Notes under the pieces: model-generated
Told to the model about the DNA's origin: nothing
Database searches by the model: none
Seen by the model: only the letters and a program-made list of their open reading frames with translations
Made by a program: the position numbers and the translations under genes
NCBI GenBank assembly: GCA_902788785.1
Contig: CADALT010000017.1
Location: 1 to 54,929, forward strand
Source of the DNA: an uncultured Ruminococcus sp.
GTDB taxonomy: Bacteria; Bacillota; Clostridia; Oscillospirales; Ruminococcaceae
DNA: 54,929 nucleotides
Direction: 5' to 3'
Shown here: positions 1 to 10,000 of the stretch, piece by piece
How positions within the stretch are numbered: position 1 is the first letter of the stretch
Layout of the letters: each line of letters starts with the position of its first letter

Positions 1-185
1 ACACCGCACAACCACCGACTAAAGCCTTTGCGCACCATCCACTTGCAGATTTTCCGTCATCTTTCCCAAATTTTCCTTGAAAGGCGTCAGCCTTCCTGCA
101 TCAAATTTAGAAAACCTGACGAAAAATCTGAAACATCAGTTTCACTGATGTTGGGCGTATCCGGTACACAATGGTTGTGCGGTGT
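1..185. repeat. Structured palindromic repeat at left edge (MITE-like)
   Basis: Positions 1-14 (ACACCGCACAACCA) are the exact reverse complement of 172-185. Nested inside are 46-59 against 117-130 (one mismatch), an AAATTT pair, a small hairpin at 81-94 (AAGGC/GCCTT) and a hairpin at 134-150 (CATCAGT/ACTGATG). The whole unit would fold into one long branched stem and has no ORF. This architecture fits a non-autonomous palindromic mobile repeat. The window starts at the first base of the stem, so it may extend further left. Confidence 0.6.
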
Positions 186-289
186 TGCCTTAATATTTTT
201 ATAGGTCATGATCGACCCACTTTTATATTATATATTTTTATCTTTTTTTAAAAGGGGACACAAGGTCACAATGGCTGAGTTCTATGTTT

Positions 290-320
290 AAAAACAGCCT
301 TCAACAAGGAAGGCTTGTTT
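290..320 (-). terminator. Rho-independent terminator after the 105-aa gene
   Basis: The stem AGCCTTC/GAAGGCT (296-302 with 309-315) and a 6-nt loop are followed, on the minus strand, by a run of five T. It lies just past the stop codon at 341 and closes the leftmost transcription unit of the element. Confidence 0.7.
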
Positions 321-340
321 AGTATTGAACGGCTTGATCG

Positions 341-658
341 TCAGATTTCCGTATTAAGAAGCTTTGATACTTCCTCGCTGAAAATGTCACTGACATACTC
401 TGAAAGATAATCAAAAGCCTGATCGTATATCATACATTCCTTGCCATCCTTGATATAGTATATACCGACCACGTTTTTTACAGCGCCATCCTCATCACAA
501 TATACCGCAAGGCAATATATGCTCTTTCGGTCAACATCTACGTTTAGACCGTGCAGAAAAGATTTAATGAGCAATTCCTCTTGTATAGAGGCTGTGTATT
601 CGCAGAACAAAACAGAAAAACTCTCCCCTGCTCTGGATACAGCTCCAACTATATTCAT
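341..658 (-). CDS. Hypothetical protein, 105 aa, conjugative element
   Basis: I do not recognise this protein. It is short and acidic, has no signal peptide or membrane segment, and is probably cytoplasmic. The start is ATG at 658 with GGAGTG about 9 bases upstream. It sits 16 bp after the stop of the 458-aa lipoprotein gene, so the two are almost certainly co-transcribed and end at the terminator at 290-320. Its place at the end of the lipoprotein unit suggests an accessory role in the conjugative element, but nothing in the residues gives a function. Confidence 0.75.
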   Translation of the reverse strand: MNIVGAVSRAGESFSVLFCEYTASIQEELLIKSFLHGLNVDVDRKSIYCLAVYCDEDGAVKNVVGIYYIKDGKECMIYDQAFDYLSEYVSDIFSEEVSKLLNTEI

Positions 659-674
659 TCAGATCACTCCTTCA

Positions 675-2051
675 TCATTCCGGACTGTCAATGTATTCCA
701 CATCTCCATCTTCTCTGGCATTTGCTTTATCACGCATTTGCGCAATTTTCTCATTTGCTTCTGCATCCACAGTATTGAGATCTTCACCATCATCAGCATC
801 CTTATTCTTTGATATAGTATCCATATCTGTCTGAGGTATATCTATATCATCGATCTGACGCTTATCACCTACAAGCTCATCATCATTGACAAGATCTTCC
901 AGTGCCTTTATATCAGATTCAGAAACTGTACTTGCAGAATATGTAAATCTCTCGTATTCTTCTGTGAGTTTATTATATGTAGTAACTACCAGACATCTGT
1001 CTTTATAGCAAATAGCCTGCTGTAAGGAGCTGTCCTCAAATACCCAGTCTATGCCGAGTTTATATACGTCATCAGCTAAAAACATACTGTCATTCCTGCC
1101 ATACTGAGTGGCAATATCGCCCTCACTGTTCAGGATCTTATAACCCTGCAAGGCTCTGTTTTTCATTGCGTTTGTATCAAGATACTCTCCTGTTTCATCA
1201 TCATACTCAGCAAGTGCATGATAAGGATCAAATGTGGTCCTCATACCATTCTGTACAAGCTTTGAATAATAGAATTCTTTAACAGTACGCTCTGAAAACG
1301 CCGTATCATTTTCAGCAGGATCAAGTATTACCATCAATCTTTCCCTTGATGTCTGTACAAGGAAAGTATTATCATCAAGTCGTGCGTATTCATATATTTC
1401 AGGTACGATATCAGGGATATACTCGGTGTTAAGGTCAAGCAGTGAATATGCCTTGCACCAATCCTTATCGCAATCATAAAGGATATTGTATATTTCTGTT
1501 CCCTTGATATCGGACTCGGAATTTTCTTTGTTAGTAAACATTATGCCGCTCACGGGCACATTTAGTATGGAATAATCATCTTTTTCATTTCTCTCTATCT
1601 GAATGCCTTCTTTAAAAGAATAGTTACCGTCGCTTTCTTGGGTGAAGCTGCTTTCCACGCTGCCCATCCAAGAAACGATATCTTCCCAGGAGGTCTCTTC
1701 TTCATTGAACCACTGAGTATCATTGATTATCGGCTGAGACAGAAAATTAACAACAAAGTCCTGGTAGTCCTTATCACTCCAGAAACTGTTAGGCTTGCTG
1801 TCTCGGAGCTTTCCGTTATTGGATTTCATAGTCTCCATTGTATCCAGCACTGCTTCTTTAAGCTGATTAGTACGGGTAACACCGCCTCTGTAGTCATTCT
1901 GCTGCATCTCTTTTGCAAGCTTTTCTGCTTTAGCCGCAGCCTTCGCTTCATCATCACCCGCAGCATCCTTGCTTGTAGTGCATCCGCTTAATGCGGAGAT
2001 GATACACATCAAAGTTACAGCCATCAATGTGGTTCTTTTTATAATAGTCAT
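675..2051 (-). CDS. Predicted lipoprotein of the conjugative element, 458 aa
   Basis: The N-terminus is a lipoprotein signal peptide: a basic start, a hydrophobic core, then the lipobox LSGC with the modified Cys at residue 24. The mature part is a hydrophilic, acidic surface protein with a Lys/Ala-rich helical stretch just after the Cys and a low-complexity acidic tail. No enzymatic motif was seen. The start is ATG at 2051 with AAGGAG upstream. It would be anchored on the outer face of the cytoplasmic membrane, where a structural or substrate-contact role in the type IV channel is plausible. A palindromic repeat (2076-2167) lies directly upstream, inside the probable leader. The 105-aa gene follows 16 bp downstream. 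Confidence 0.75.
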   Translation of the reverse strand: MTIIKRTTLMAVTLMCIISALSGCTTSKDAAGDDEAKAAAKAEKLAKEMQQNDYRGGVTRTNQLKEAVLDTMETMKSNNGKLRDSKPNSFWSDKDYQDFVVNFLSQPIINDTQWFNEEETSWEDIVSWMGSVESSFTQESDGNYSFKEGIQIERNEKDDYSILNVPVSGIMFTNKENSESDIKGTEIYNILYDCDKDWCKAYSLLDLNTEYIPDIVPEIYEYARLDDNTFLVQTSRERLMVILDPAENDTAFSERTVKEFYYSKLVQNGMRTTFDPYHALAEYDDETGEYLDTNAMKNRALQGYKILNSEGDIATQYGRNDSMFLADDVYKLGIDWVFEDSSLQQAICYKDRCLVVTTYNKLTEEYERFTYSASTVSESDIKALEDLVNDDELVGDKRQIDDIDIPQTDMDTISKNKDADDGEDLNTVDAEANEKIAQMRDKANAREDGDVEYIDSPE

Positions 2052-2075
2052 CGATACTTCTCCTTCAAAACTATA

Positions 2076-2167
2076 TTAAACGGCATAAATTTCTATACAC
2101 TCGGCACTTATAAAAATACAGTTATATTTTTATAAGCACCGAATGCAGAAATTTAAATGTCGTTTAC
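2076..2167. repeat. Palindromic repeat, copy 1
   Basis: The ends are TTAAACGGCATAAATTTCT (left) and GCAGAAATTTAAATGTCG plus TTTAC (right), which are imperfect inverted repeats. The interior is a second strong stem, ACTTATAAAAATA against TATATTTTTATAAG. The same ends occur at 40987-41078 in front of an unrelated gene, with a different interior. It is non-coding and lies about 25 bp upstream of the lipoprotein start. Confidence 0.75.
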
Positions 2168-2170
2168 TAT

Positions 2171-2207
2171 AAAAAGGGCTGTTCAGAATTACCAAACAGC
2201 CCTTTTA
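2171..2207 (-). terminator. Terminator after the pilin-like gene
   Basis: A 12-bp stem (AAAAGGGCTGTT at 2172-2183 with AACAGCCCTTTT at 2195-2206) is followed on the minus strand by a T-rich tract. It separates the PrgI/pilin-like unit from the lipoprotein unit. Confidence 0.8.
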
Positions 2208-2283
2208 TCATAATCTACAATACATAGCTGCGGATCATTCTATCCGTCTTTTATTAGCAGATAAATTATTCTGCATTACCAAA

Positions 2284-2652
2284 TTAGGTGAGGACACCAA
2301 TACCATTAGGTCCAAGTATGCTCTTCATAGTTATCATAACAATACCGGACATTGTCATGATGATACCTTTGGTCTTAGCTTCGGGCTGGCTCTGCATAAA
2401 GCTCATAACTATCTCATATACACCATAAACACAAAGTGCAACACCTGCAAATCTTGTTATAGTGAGCAATATACCGATCACTTTAAGCATCGCTGTATTG
2501 GCATCTATATTTTTATTCGTACCACCGGGGGTATCACCAAAATCTGCAAAAGCCTGTGTCATAGCAACATTAGCAACCGTTGATGCAGCAGCTGCAAAAG
2601 CCGAAGCCTTTACCAGTGCGTTTCTGATCTTGTTCTTTCTTGTCATTTCCAT
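2284..2652 (-). CDS. Maff2/VirB2-like small membrane protein (pilin candidate)
   Basis: This is a 122-aa protein with a Sec-type signal peptide (basic start, Ala-rich core, likely cleavage after AFA near residue 36). A short polar stretch follows, then two hydrophobic helices at about residues 57-82 and 97-113 joined by a small polar loop. The layout matches VirB2/TrbC pilins and the Maff2 family found beside PrgI in Gram-positive conjugative elements. It probably forms part of the transfer channel or a surface filament. The ATG at 2652 has GGAAAGGCGG upstream. It lies 22 bp after the PrgI gene and ends at a strong terminator. Assignment to Maff2 is by pattern and position, not by a computed match. 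Confidence 0.7.
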   Translation of the reverse strand: MEMTRKNKIRNALVKASAFAAAASTVANVAMTQAFADFGDTPGGTNKNIDANTAMLKVIGILLTITRFAGVALCVYGVYEIVMSFMQSQPEAKTKGIIMTMSGIVMITMKSILGPNGIGVLT

Positions 2653-2674
2653 TGTCTTTTGACCGCCTTTCCTC

Positions 2675-3091
2675 TCAGCCTATAAGCTGAGAACTCTCAA
2701 GTTTTGCTTCTTTTTTATCCACTTTCGTATGTTCAGCATGGATAGCATTCCATGACGAAGGAATAGCGATTTTTTCACCGTACAATTTTTCAAATCCATT
2801 CGGGTCATACTCATGATCTGTCTCCCATATATATTGTCTCGGGGAAAACAAATTTTCCTGAAGTACCGTTCTTACAAATTCAAAGAACGAAAGACCGAAA
2901 GGTTTGAAAAATCCGATAATAAGTATTATCGTTACGGGTACAAGTGCAAGTTCAAGGCTTCCCTCTGTCATTTTATAAACTGCAAAGCCCGAACCTAATG
3001 CCAAGGTTATGTAACCGGCTTCTTTCAAAGAAAAGTTACCGATATCCTTTGTCTTAAATTTTCTAAGATCCTGTGAAATCTTGATCTCCAT
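2675..3091 (-). CDS. PrgI-family type IV secretion membrane protein
   Basis: The 138-aa product has a short charged N-terminus, a hydrophobic region at about residues 24-60 that fits two membrane helices, and a hydrophilic C-terminal half. This is the layout of PrgI (PF12666), a VirB3-like partner of VirB4 in Gram-positive conjugation systems. I place the start at ATG 3091, which has GGAAGGTGA 10 bases upstream. A longer in-frame reading to 3139 would begin inside the conserved 21-bp box and has no ribosome binding site. It is followed at 22 bp by the pilin-like gene. Confidence 0.8.
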   Translation of the reverse strand: MEIKISQDLRKFKTKDIGNFSLKEAGYITLALGSGFAVYKMTEGSLELALVPVTIILIIGFFKPFGLSFFEFVRTVLQENLFSPRQYIWETDHEYDPNGFEKLYGEKIAIPSSWNAIHAEHTKVDKKEAKLESSQLIG

Positions 3092-3119
3092 AAGTCTGAG
3101 TTCACCTTCCATATATATA

Positions 3120-3140
3120 ATGTCGATGTTGCCCCACAAA
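3120..3140 (-). promoter_or_regulatory. Conserved 21-bp element box, copy 1
   Basis: On the minus strand this reads TTTGTGGGGCAACATCGACA plus T. It matches the copies at 7004 and 18164 at all but one or two positions. If read as a promoter, TTGTGG is 17 bp from ATATAT. It lies in the short gap between the VirB6-like and PrgI genes. Confidence 0.6.
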
Positions 3141-3168
3141 TTTATAAAAAAGATAAATTCAAAAAAAT

Positions 3169-4008
3169 TTATGCCAAAGCTTCTTTAAGTGCTTGTCTTA
3201 TTGCACTGATACAACCGATCTCAGCTATAGGAACTATCAGAAATCCCAGCATTGCAGTAAACAGATCCCACACAGCTTTAATCGAATCTTTTTCGGCTTT
3301 CACATCATTAAATGCAGAAATATTTTTAGTTATTTCTGATATTGCCAAAGCGTTACCCAGTTTGACTACCAATATAAACGATGCTCCGTATAAAACTGTA
3401 GCCAGCAATCCCTTACACCATTTTATCGCCTGTGAATTTTGTCCGCTATAAATATCAGCCAGCGCTATTGGCGAAATGCCGACACGGAAAAGAAGTTCTA
3501 TCTTATATCCAATGGCTTTATATTTCCATACCAGCTGACAAACAATTGTAATTATCCAACAGCCGATAGAAGGAAGGATAAGGAGCAATGCAAGCATAAA
3601 ACTCGCTTTGCCCATAACAGCATTCAATGTATCTTTCAGATCAACAATAGCTTCTTTTCCGGGATTAAATGTATCCATTTCTTTAATAAAACTATTACCC
3701 ATATCTACCAATGAATGTACTATCGTTTTGGCATTACCAAGCACAACTATTGCAGCTACCAACTTGATAAAAGGTACTGCAAAAGTTTTTATTGTAAGGT
3801 CGGTAGATTCAAAGGCATATTTACGGTTTACCTCCAAAAGGAAATAGATCAGCGTAAAACCGATACCCACCAATGCAAAATACCCCCACAAATCGTCTAC
3901 AAACCCAAGCTGTTCAGGTGTGATACATAGCTCATCTGATGTGAGTGCACTGTCTTCCGTAATTCTTTTTAAGACCCAATCCAACAGTTTGATAATCAAT
4001 TTTCCCAT
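3169..4008 (-). CDS. VirB6/TrbL-like polytopic membrane protein
   Basis: This 279-aa protein has about five to six hydrophobic segments (roughly residues 40-60, 75-100, 128-155, 200-225 and 250-270) separated by short polar loops. There is a conserved-looking cytoplasmic loop after the third segment. Position between the coupling protein and PrgI, together with the topology, supports a VirB6/TrbL-type inner-membrane channel component. The start is ATG 4008 with AAAGGAGATAAG upstream; that site begins within a few bases of the coupling-protein stop at 4029. No catalytic motif is expected or seen. Confidence 0.75.
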   Translation of the reverse strand: MGKLIIKLLDWVLKRITEDSALTSDELCITPEQLGFVDDLWGYFALVGIGFTLIYFLLEVNRKYAFESTDLTIKTFAVPFIKLVAAIVVLGNAKTIVHSLVDMGNSFIKEMDTFNPGKEAIVDLKDTLNAVMGKASFMLALLLILPSIGCWIITIVCQLVWKYKAIGYKIELLFRVGISPIALADIYSGQNSQAIKWCKGLLATVLYGASFILVVKLGNALAISEITKNISAFNDVKAEKDSIKAVWDLFTAMLGFLIVPIAEIGCISAIRQALKEALA

Positions 4009-4028
4009 TTGTTCTTATCTCCTTTCAC

Positions 4029-6050
4029 TCAGTTTTTTGCTAATTTTATCATGTTCTGATTATTCTTGAAATAGGTGTTCAATTCAAAGCCCTGCTCTTC
4101 AAGTTTCTTCTCGATCTTTTTCAAAAGACCCCAGCGGCGGTGCTGTGTCAGAAGGAGTTTTCTGCACAGAAACGGTCTGTTGCCACGCACTATCACATAG
4201 CAGTCATCTCTGAAACCCGAATTTATCGAATCTATATCATCCATAGTCACAAGGTTTACTTCCGTAGGTGTAAAAGTGGTCGAAGGACCCGAGTTGCTGG
4301 ACGATGTGGATCTGACCTTGATGGTCTTTTTACCAAGCGCCTTCTGGATATACTCCTTATCCTCCGTATCGATATCGGGCACGCCCAGGAAAACCGTAGT
4401 ATCGCAGTTATCGGGGATTATGCCCCATTCATTCTCTTTATACATGGTTTTCAGCTGATCAAGACCCTGTATTACCACCGTACTGCCTATACGATATTTT
4501 CGGCTGGTAGCAAGTATTGTCAGGAAATTAGGTATCTCACCGATATTCTTGAACTCGTCAAGCAGGAAGTTTACGTGTATCGGCAGCGCAGGTTTCTTTG
4601 CATATTCATCACTGCCCCAGATATACATTTTATCGATATTATCTATGAGCATTTCCATCGCTTCTTTATTGACGCTGGATTTATACGGCTTTTTGCGCTT
4701 ATAAACGATATTATATATCTTTGTGCCATTGACATAATCTTCTTCAACTATATTACTGTGTGAAGATACATACGCCTTTTCTTCAGCACAAAATTCATCA
4801 TACAGAGCTCTTTTTTCATCAGACAGTCTTGAAAGCCTGTCAGCAAGTGCTCTCTCTTCCAGATCGAAAAGTGAACTGAACTCACCGTATACATCACTGT
4901 ATTTCTTATCACTCCGGGCTTTTTTCCTGAAGTCCTCTCTAGCCATCCTGTCATTTATGATGTTCTCATAAAACTCAACAGCTTCTTCCCTTGTTTCAAA
5001 ATAATCGAACATAGGAGTACCGACACGGTATCCAATATGGAATTTACCTCTGAGCTTTTGTTCACCCAGTTCATAAAGTCTGCCGTAAAGCTGAGAATAC
5101 AGCATAGCGATCAGAAAGTTGTACGCCTGATGCGACTGAGGGATACCCAAAAACAGGTAACTCTGCTGTGTAGCTATCGTATCTATGGATATATTCATCT
5201 GCGGATGTTCAGTATCAGTCCTGGTGACGTTATCAACTGCCTGTGTCGCAAATATCTGAAGATCTACCGCTGTTGTTATCAGGATAGTATTAGCTGTCTT
5301 TTGGGGAGCGATAAGGAAAGTGTCATAATATAGCTTGGTCTTATACTTTCCGCCTGCTGTCTTGTCGATCTCTTCGATCTCACCGTCAGGTCTGCGTCTG
5401 GCTATACCGACCTTGACGAACCATTCCTCCATTTCAAGTGTAAGAGGGCTCTTGGGTTCTTCTCCCGAATCCTCATCTCCGCCTATCTTTGCCATCTGGA
5501 CTTTATCGAGAACAGTCCTGAAACATTTATCCTTGATCTCAATCTCGTCATTTTCCAATATATAATAGATAAGCGCAGTCATGAAAGCTTTCTCCGATTT
5601 ATCCCAGAACGGGTCGCTGCCGCCTGCTTCCTTGCCTGCTTTAGCATTCTTCATGTAAAGATCGACAAGTACATCGACCTGTTTTTCAGAGATATTTCCG
5701 TCTGCATCGTAAACGTTCATCAGGGGATTATAGTGATTGCTCAATGTAAAATCAGATGCGTTAAAAAGATAAACATTATATCCTCTTGCCATCAGATATG
5801 GAGCAAAGCTGCTGAATATATCTCCCGATGGGTCTGTAACGACCACCGAACAATTCTCCTGAAGAATATTTGGTTTTATGTACTTAAAAGTTTTACCTGT
5901 ACCTGTACCGCCTATGACAAGTACATTGGCGGAACGATTGCATATCTCATTGTTAAGGCTAAGACTTACAGGATACTTACCCTTGAACATTGCGAACAGC
6001 ATATTATCATCAATATAATCAGGATCACTATACCTTTTGTCTGTTTTCAA
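4029..6050 (-). CDS. VirD4-type coupling protein, ATPase part
   Basis: This is the motor half of a type IV coupling protein, which recruits the relaxase-DNA complex and feeds it into the channel. Walker A GGTGTGKT is at residues 47-54 and Walker B LLDEF near residue 495, followed by the sensor-like segment typical of VirD4/TraG. The C-terminal tail is basic. Unlike usual VirD4 proteins it has no N-terminal membrane helices. Those are on the separate upstream gene, which ends with the sequence that normally precedes this domain. The start codon is TTG at 6050, with AAGGGGTGA six bases upstream overlapping the stop of the membrane part. This makes a genuine two-gene arrangement more likely than a sequencing break. 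Confidence 0.9.
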   Translation of the reverse strand: MKTDKRYSDPDYIDDNMLFAMFKGKYPVSLSLNNEICNRSANVLVIGGTGTGKTFKYIKPNILQENCSVVVTDPSGDIFSSFAPYLMARGYNVYLFNASDFTLSNHYNPLMNVYDADGNISEKQVDVLVDLYMKNAKAGKEAGGSDPFWDKSEKAFMTALIYYILENDEIEIKDKCFRTVLDKVQMAKIGGDEDSGEEPKSPLTLEMEEWFVKVGIARRRPDGEIEEIDKTAGGKYKTKLYYDTFLIAPQKTANTILITTAVDLQIFATQAVDNVTRTDTEHPQMNISIDTIATQQSYLFLGIPQSHQAYNFLIAMLYSQLYGRLYELGEQKLRGKFHIGYRVGTPMFDYFETREEAVEFYENIINDRMAREDFRKKARSDKKYSDVYGEFSSLFDLEERALADRLSRLSDEKRALYDEFCAEEKAYVSSHSNIVEEDYVNGTKIYNIVYKRKKPYKSSVNKEAMEMLIDNIDKMYIWGSDEYAKKPALPIHVNFLLDEFKNIGEIPNFLTILATSRKYRIGSTVVIQGLDQLKTMYKENEWGIIPDNCDTTVFLGVPDIDTEDKEYIQKALGKKTIKVRSTSSSNSGPSTTFTPTEVNLVTMDDIDSINSGFRDDCYVIVRGNRPFLCRKLLLTQHRRWGLLKKIEKKLEEQGFELNTYFKNNQNMIKLAKN

Positions 6051-6056
6051 CTGATC

Positions 6057-6890
6057 TCACCCCTTGATATCCATGTGTCTCTGCCTGTATTTTTTATAGT
6101 CACTCATTGTGGCAAATCTTGCATTACCGTGTTCAACGCCCTCTCTTCTTGCCTTTCTCTGTGCAGCACGGTCCCAGAACAGTAAAGCTGCTACAGCACA
6201 CACTGCAAAAGCGATACCAAATGAGGTGAAGAATATATCAACATAGAACGGAGATAAGCATATCGGCGTATCATTAAAGAACCACGAAAAGAAACACTCG
6301 AATGTATTTCTCACATTGCCGCTATTAGCAATGAAATATGAGTTTGCCATAATGCCGAAATACGAAGAGATCGCCAATGTAACGATAACCGATGCGATAA
6401 GCTTATTCCGTATAGAAGGCTCGGCATCTTCAACTTTGCCAAATGTCGCTTTTTCAAATGTTGCCTGATTTGTATATTTTCTGCGAGGTTCGCTAACGAT
6501 CACATCAGTATCATCATCGGTGAATTCTTTAAGTACCTCTCTGCAGCCGTCAATGATCTGATGGAGTCTGTTTATAGTGTCTTCACTTATCGTTATTTCG
6601 GCAGCAAATTCCTGATCTTCAGGAAGATCGGTCTCTTTGCCCAGTTCATGAAGTCTACCTATAAGCTCTTTTTCCTCCTCATCATCAAGCTCGGGTTCAT
6701 TAGGGTACTGACAGTCAAAGGGGTCGCACCAGAAAGGACTGCTCCCCAGAACTATCTCGCCCTGACGTATGCTGTCGATTATCTCATCATCACCATCAGG
6801 TTCCGGAGCGTAAGTATTATCCTCTGCCTTTTCAAGTTCTTCAAGATCATCTTCAAAGATATCGTCAAGCATCATGTTTCGGTTTACCAT
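6057..6890 (-). CDS. Coupling protein, membrane part (split VirD4 N-terminus)
   Basis: The 277-aa product has a long acidic N-terminal region (about residues 1-160) and two membrane helices at about 165-190 and 215-240. It ends with NARFATMSDYKKY and a short tail. That ending resembles the juxtamembrane GSARWAT-type segment that in ordinary VirD4 proteins lies between the helices and the nucleotide-binding domain. The next gene supplies the missing ATPase domain six bases downstream. The two products probably assemble at the membrane. ATG at 6890 has AAGGAG upstream. The acidic extension is unusual for this family and could contact another secretion component. Confidence 0.75.
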   Translation of the reverse strand: MVNRNMMLDDIFEDDLEELEKAEDNTYAPEPDGDDEIIDSIRQGEIVLGSSPFWCDPFDCQYPNEPELDDEEEKELIGRLHELGKETDLPEDQEFAAEITISEDTINRLHQIIDGCREVLKEFTDDDTDVIVSEPRRKYTNQATFEKATFGKVEDAEPSIRNKLIASVIVTLAISSYFGIMANSYFIANSGNVRNTFECFFSWFFNDTPICLSPFYVDIFFTSFGIAFAVCAVAALLFWDRAAQRKARREGVEHGNARFATMSDYKKYRQRHMDIKG

Positions 6891-7003
6891 TCTTCTTCCG
6901 CTCCTTATATTTTGGTATATTATATCATCACAGGCTAAAAGATGCGCCTGCTGCTTTCAGGTATCGGCATCATCTGCAATAATATGACCGCTCTATAATC
7001 ATT

Positions 7004-7024
7004 ATGTCGATGTTGCCCTACAAA
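7004..7024 (-). promoter_or_regulatory. Conserved 21-bp element box, copy 2
   Basis: On the minus strand this reads TTTGTAGGGCAACATCGACA plus T. It lies between the terminator of the 1,928-aa gene and the coupling-protein operon. As a promoter, TTGTAG is 17 bp from GATTAT. A TATAAT closer to the gene (near 6920) has no good -35. Confidence 0.6.
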
Positions 7025-7032
7025 CGACCATA

Positions 7033-7064
7033 ATAAAGGCAAGGTATTAAAACCCTGCCTTTAT
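7033..7064 (-). terminator. Terminator after the 1,928-aa gene
   Basis: The stem AAAGGCAAGG/CCCTGCCTTT (one mismatch) lies directly after the stop at 7071. The T tract on the minus strand is weak (TTTATTA), so some read-through into the coupling-protein genes is possible. Confidence 0.6.
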
Positions 7065-7070
7065 TTTATC

Positions 7071-10000
7071 TTACTCGAGATCGATTACCCTTGTTCTGGT
7101 CGTATCATTGATGAGCCATGAGTATATCGCAAACGATTTGCCCGAGAAATCGTTGCCTTCGTCTATACCATGCAGGTATATATTTCCAAGACCATCAACA
7201 GATTTATAATCGCTGCCGATACCCTTGTCGTTCATTGATGTAAGATCAACAACTACCGGTACATTAGGCTTTATGACCTGACCTGTGGAAAGTTTTATCT
7301 CTTCATCCAATATGCCTATGAATACACAGAATTTCTCACGCTGATTTTCTTTTATCTGATTTGCATAGAATCGTCTTTCACTCTCAGTACCGAAATTCTG
7401 TATCAGGCAGCAATATGAAGGCAGCACCACATCATTAAGATCATCAGTTTTAAGATGGACGATAGTATCACCCGGCAGCGCATTTGATGAATTGCTGCTG
7501 CTCTCAAAAGTATAATTTTTAGATGCATCTTCGCCTCTTTCAATGATAGTTTTGCCGTTATGATGCCTTATATAGTTTACAAATGCTTTTTCATCACCTG
7601 CGGTACAGCATCCTGCATAAGTCACCGTACGCTCGATGCCGTCAGGATCGAGCATCGACACTGTCAGGCCCTGACACGGCTCATCAAGGAAATTATGTTT
7701 GTGAAGGTCGTTAAAGTGTCCTTTACCGACAAAGCCCAAAGTCTCCCTGACTGCTTTTTCTCTTTCCGAAGAGAAATTACCGGCATACTTTGTTTTAAGA
7801 GCATCTACTACCTTATTTATATCAGCCGTACTTAAAGGCGCTTGTCCTGCACCCTTATAACCGCATCCGTAAGGGATGATCATTTCATGTGTCACCTTTT
7901 TGCCGTCCAGGGTCTCGACTTCTGTCTCACCCTTTTCACCCAATGAACCATGGCAAATCTCCTGTGGGATATCAAAGCCGTAGGTATCATACCAGTCAGA
8001 ACAGAATTTCATCAGTGCCAGCGTCATATTATCACTGTTCCAGCCTTCATATTCCCTGATATTACAATCATGCGTCGGAAATACATTATCGCCCTTTAGG
8101 ATGACACAGTCAACATCGAATATATCTCTGAGTGTATGCCATGCTGTAGAACCACGCAAATCATATCCCGATTTCCATTCTTCACCAACTACTTTGACAT
8201 TCAGACCCTGCATACCCGATGCTGAACCCTGAGGATCAAAAAGCGGAGATCTCGCACCTCCCGATGAGGCGATCGTCTTTAGATTATCATATTGAACATT
8301 CTCGGTAATGACCTTTCCTCTTATCTCATCATAGCCATTGGCTTTCATGTCAAAATTATCTGCAAGCGGCTTACCGGAATTATCGTCCTGCATATCTATC
8401 ATATCTATCTGCTCATTTGTCATTGAATAAGTAACTCCATGTGAATGAACACAGATATGTCCGCCGCAATAAGAGAATGTATGACCTGAGCAGTCTCTTT
8501 TGAACGCATTTTCCTTTTGCTCATAGAGACATACCTTAGCATTGAGCACTCGGTACATTTTCTTATGTTTTGGAACTATACGAGAAATTTCGTCCACATC
8601 TATAGTGTATTCGCCAGCGGGCAATCCCGTATTCCAATATTCTCTTTCTCCATCAGGATGAACAATGAAGAGGTGGACAATATCTCCGGCTATGTATCCT
8701 TCATTGTCCTTTTCAAAGTCTATAGAATTCAAGCCAACATCTACACACTTTTTCGCATCGTAGTGGTTTCCATCATTACCGGTACCATGAACTATAAGCA
8801 TGTATGCCATTCCTGTGCCGCCTTCTGTGCTCAGAACATTACTAAATCTGTCATAATGAACTTGTTCTTTTTCGGTGCCGCCTTCCAAAGGTCTGTCAGG
8901 ATCTTCCCAAGTCTCTATCGTCGCATCGGAATAGTCTACCTTGAATTCGGGTTTCTCGTAGCTTGTCTTTCTGAACAGATCTCTGTTACTGTCAAGGAAA
9001 TACTTTGTCTCGGGAAGTGATGCATTGTCATATTCAGCCCTCAAAGCAGCTTCGACATTTGCCTTGGCAGCCTCCTCACTGTCATACCAGCCATCGGAAC
9101 CTTCGTGATACTCTAATGTATCTGTATTAAAATCCCAATCATTTACATTGCCCGAGTACCAGCCGTCACCGCCCGTACTGTTCGCATAGACAACCTTAGA
9201 ATCACTCACCTCATCTGTCTTGAACTGTTTCCAGCAGTGATAATTCTTTGTCTGACTTTCTATGAATTTAAAGGTATCCTCATCAGAACCCATATTTTCA
9301 CGCAGGCATACTTCCTCATTTTTATCTGCAAGATTGTCCATAGTAACGGTAACTTCATACTTACCTGTATCCACGGGGAATTTTATACCTGTAGCGTCAT
9401 CGCCATTCTTCCAGAAAAATGGTGAGATCCTGGGAGTATCGGCATTTTTGTTCCAGAAAATCTCAAATTTGTTTTTTACAGGATTTTTACAATAGCCGAG
9501 AATACTTGCGTTCTCTTGATCGATATTACTCGTTATATCTATTATTCCTGTATCTGTATTTATCATTATCGGCTCATTCTTATAGTATTTTACTTCAAAG
9601 GCGATCTCTTCCTGATGCGAATCGCTAAATAATGTGCTTGCATATTTACAAACAGTTGAGTAGCCAACGTGCTTTTGACAGAATTTCCTCATAGGCTCAT
9701 ACTTTGCTGATGTAAACGGAGCTTTTACGGTGTTCCATAGCCACTTAAAGAAACCTACTGTGTTGTCTGCCAAATTTTCCCATTTAAGTTGTGCCGGAGT
9801 TTTACCGAGTATGCTCTGCTCTCCCTTATCGAGATCTGCAATAGATTCATCAAGATCCATGCCGTACATAACATCGACCATGCAGATTATATCCTTTATA
9901 TTTGATGTATGACCGCTCTCTATAGATGAATAGCCGTATGGGTTGGATCTTACACTTCCATCCGGAGCTATAACTTTATTATCGATCTTATCGAATGCAT

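Noticed and set aside
1-340. Element end or attachment site at the left edge
   Set aside because: There is no integrase gene and no direct repeat that matches the region near 18.2 kb, so a boundary could not be supported.
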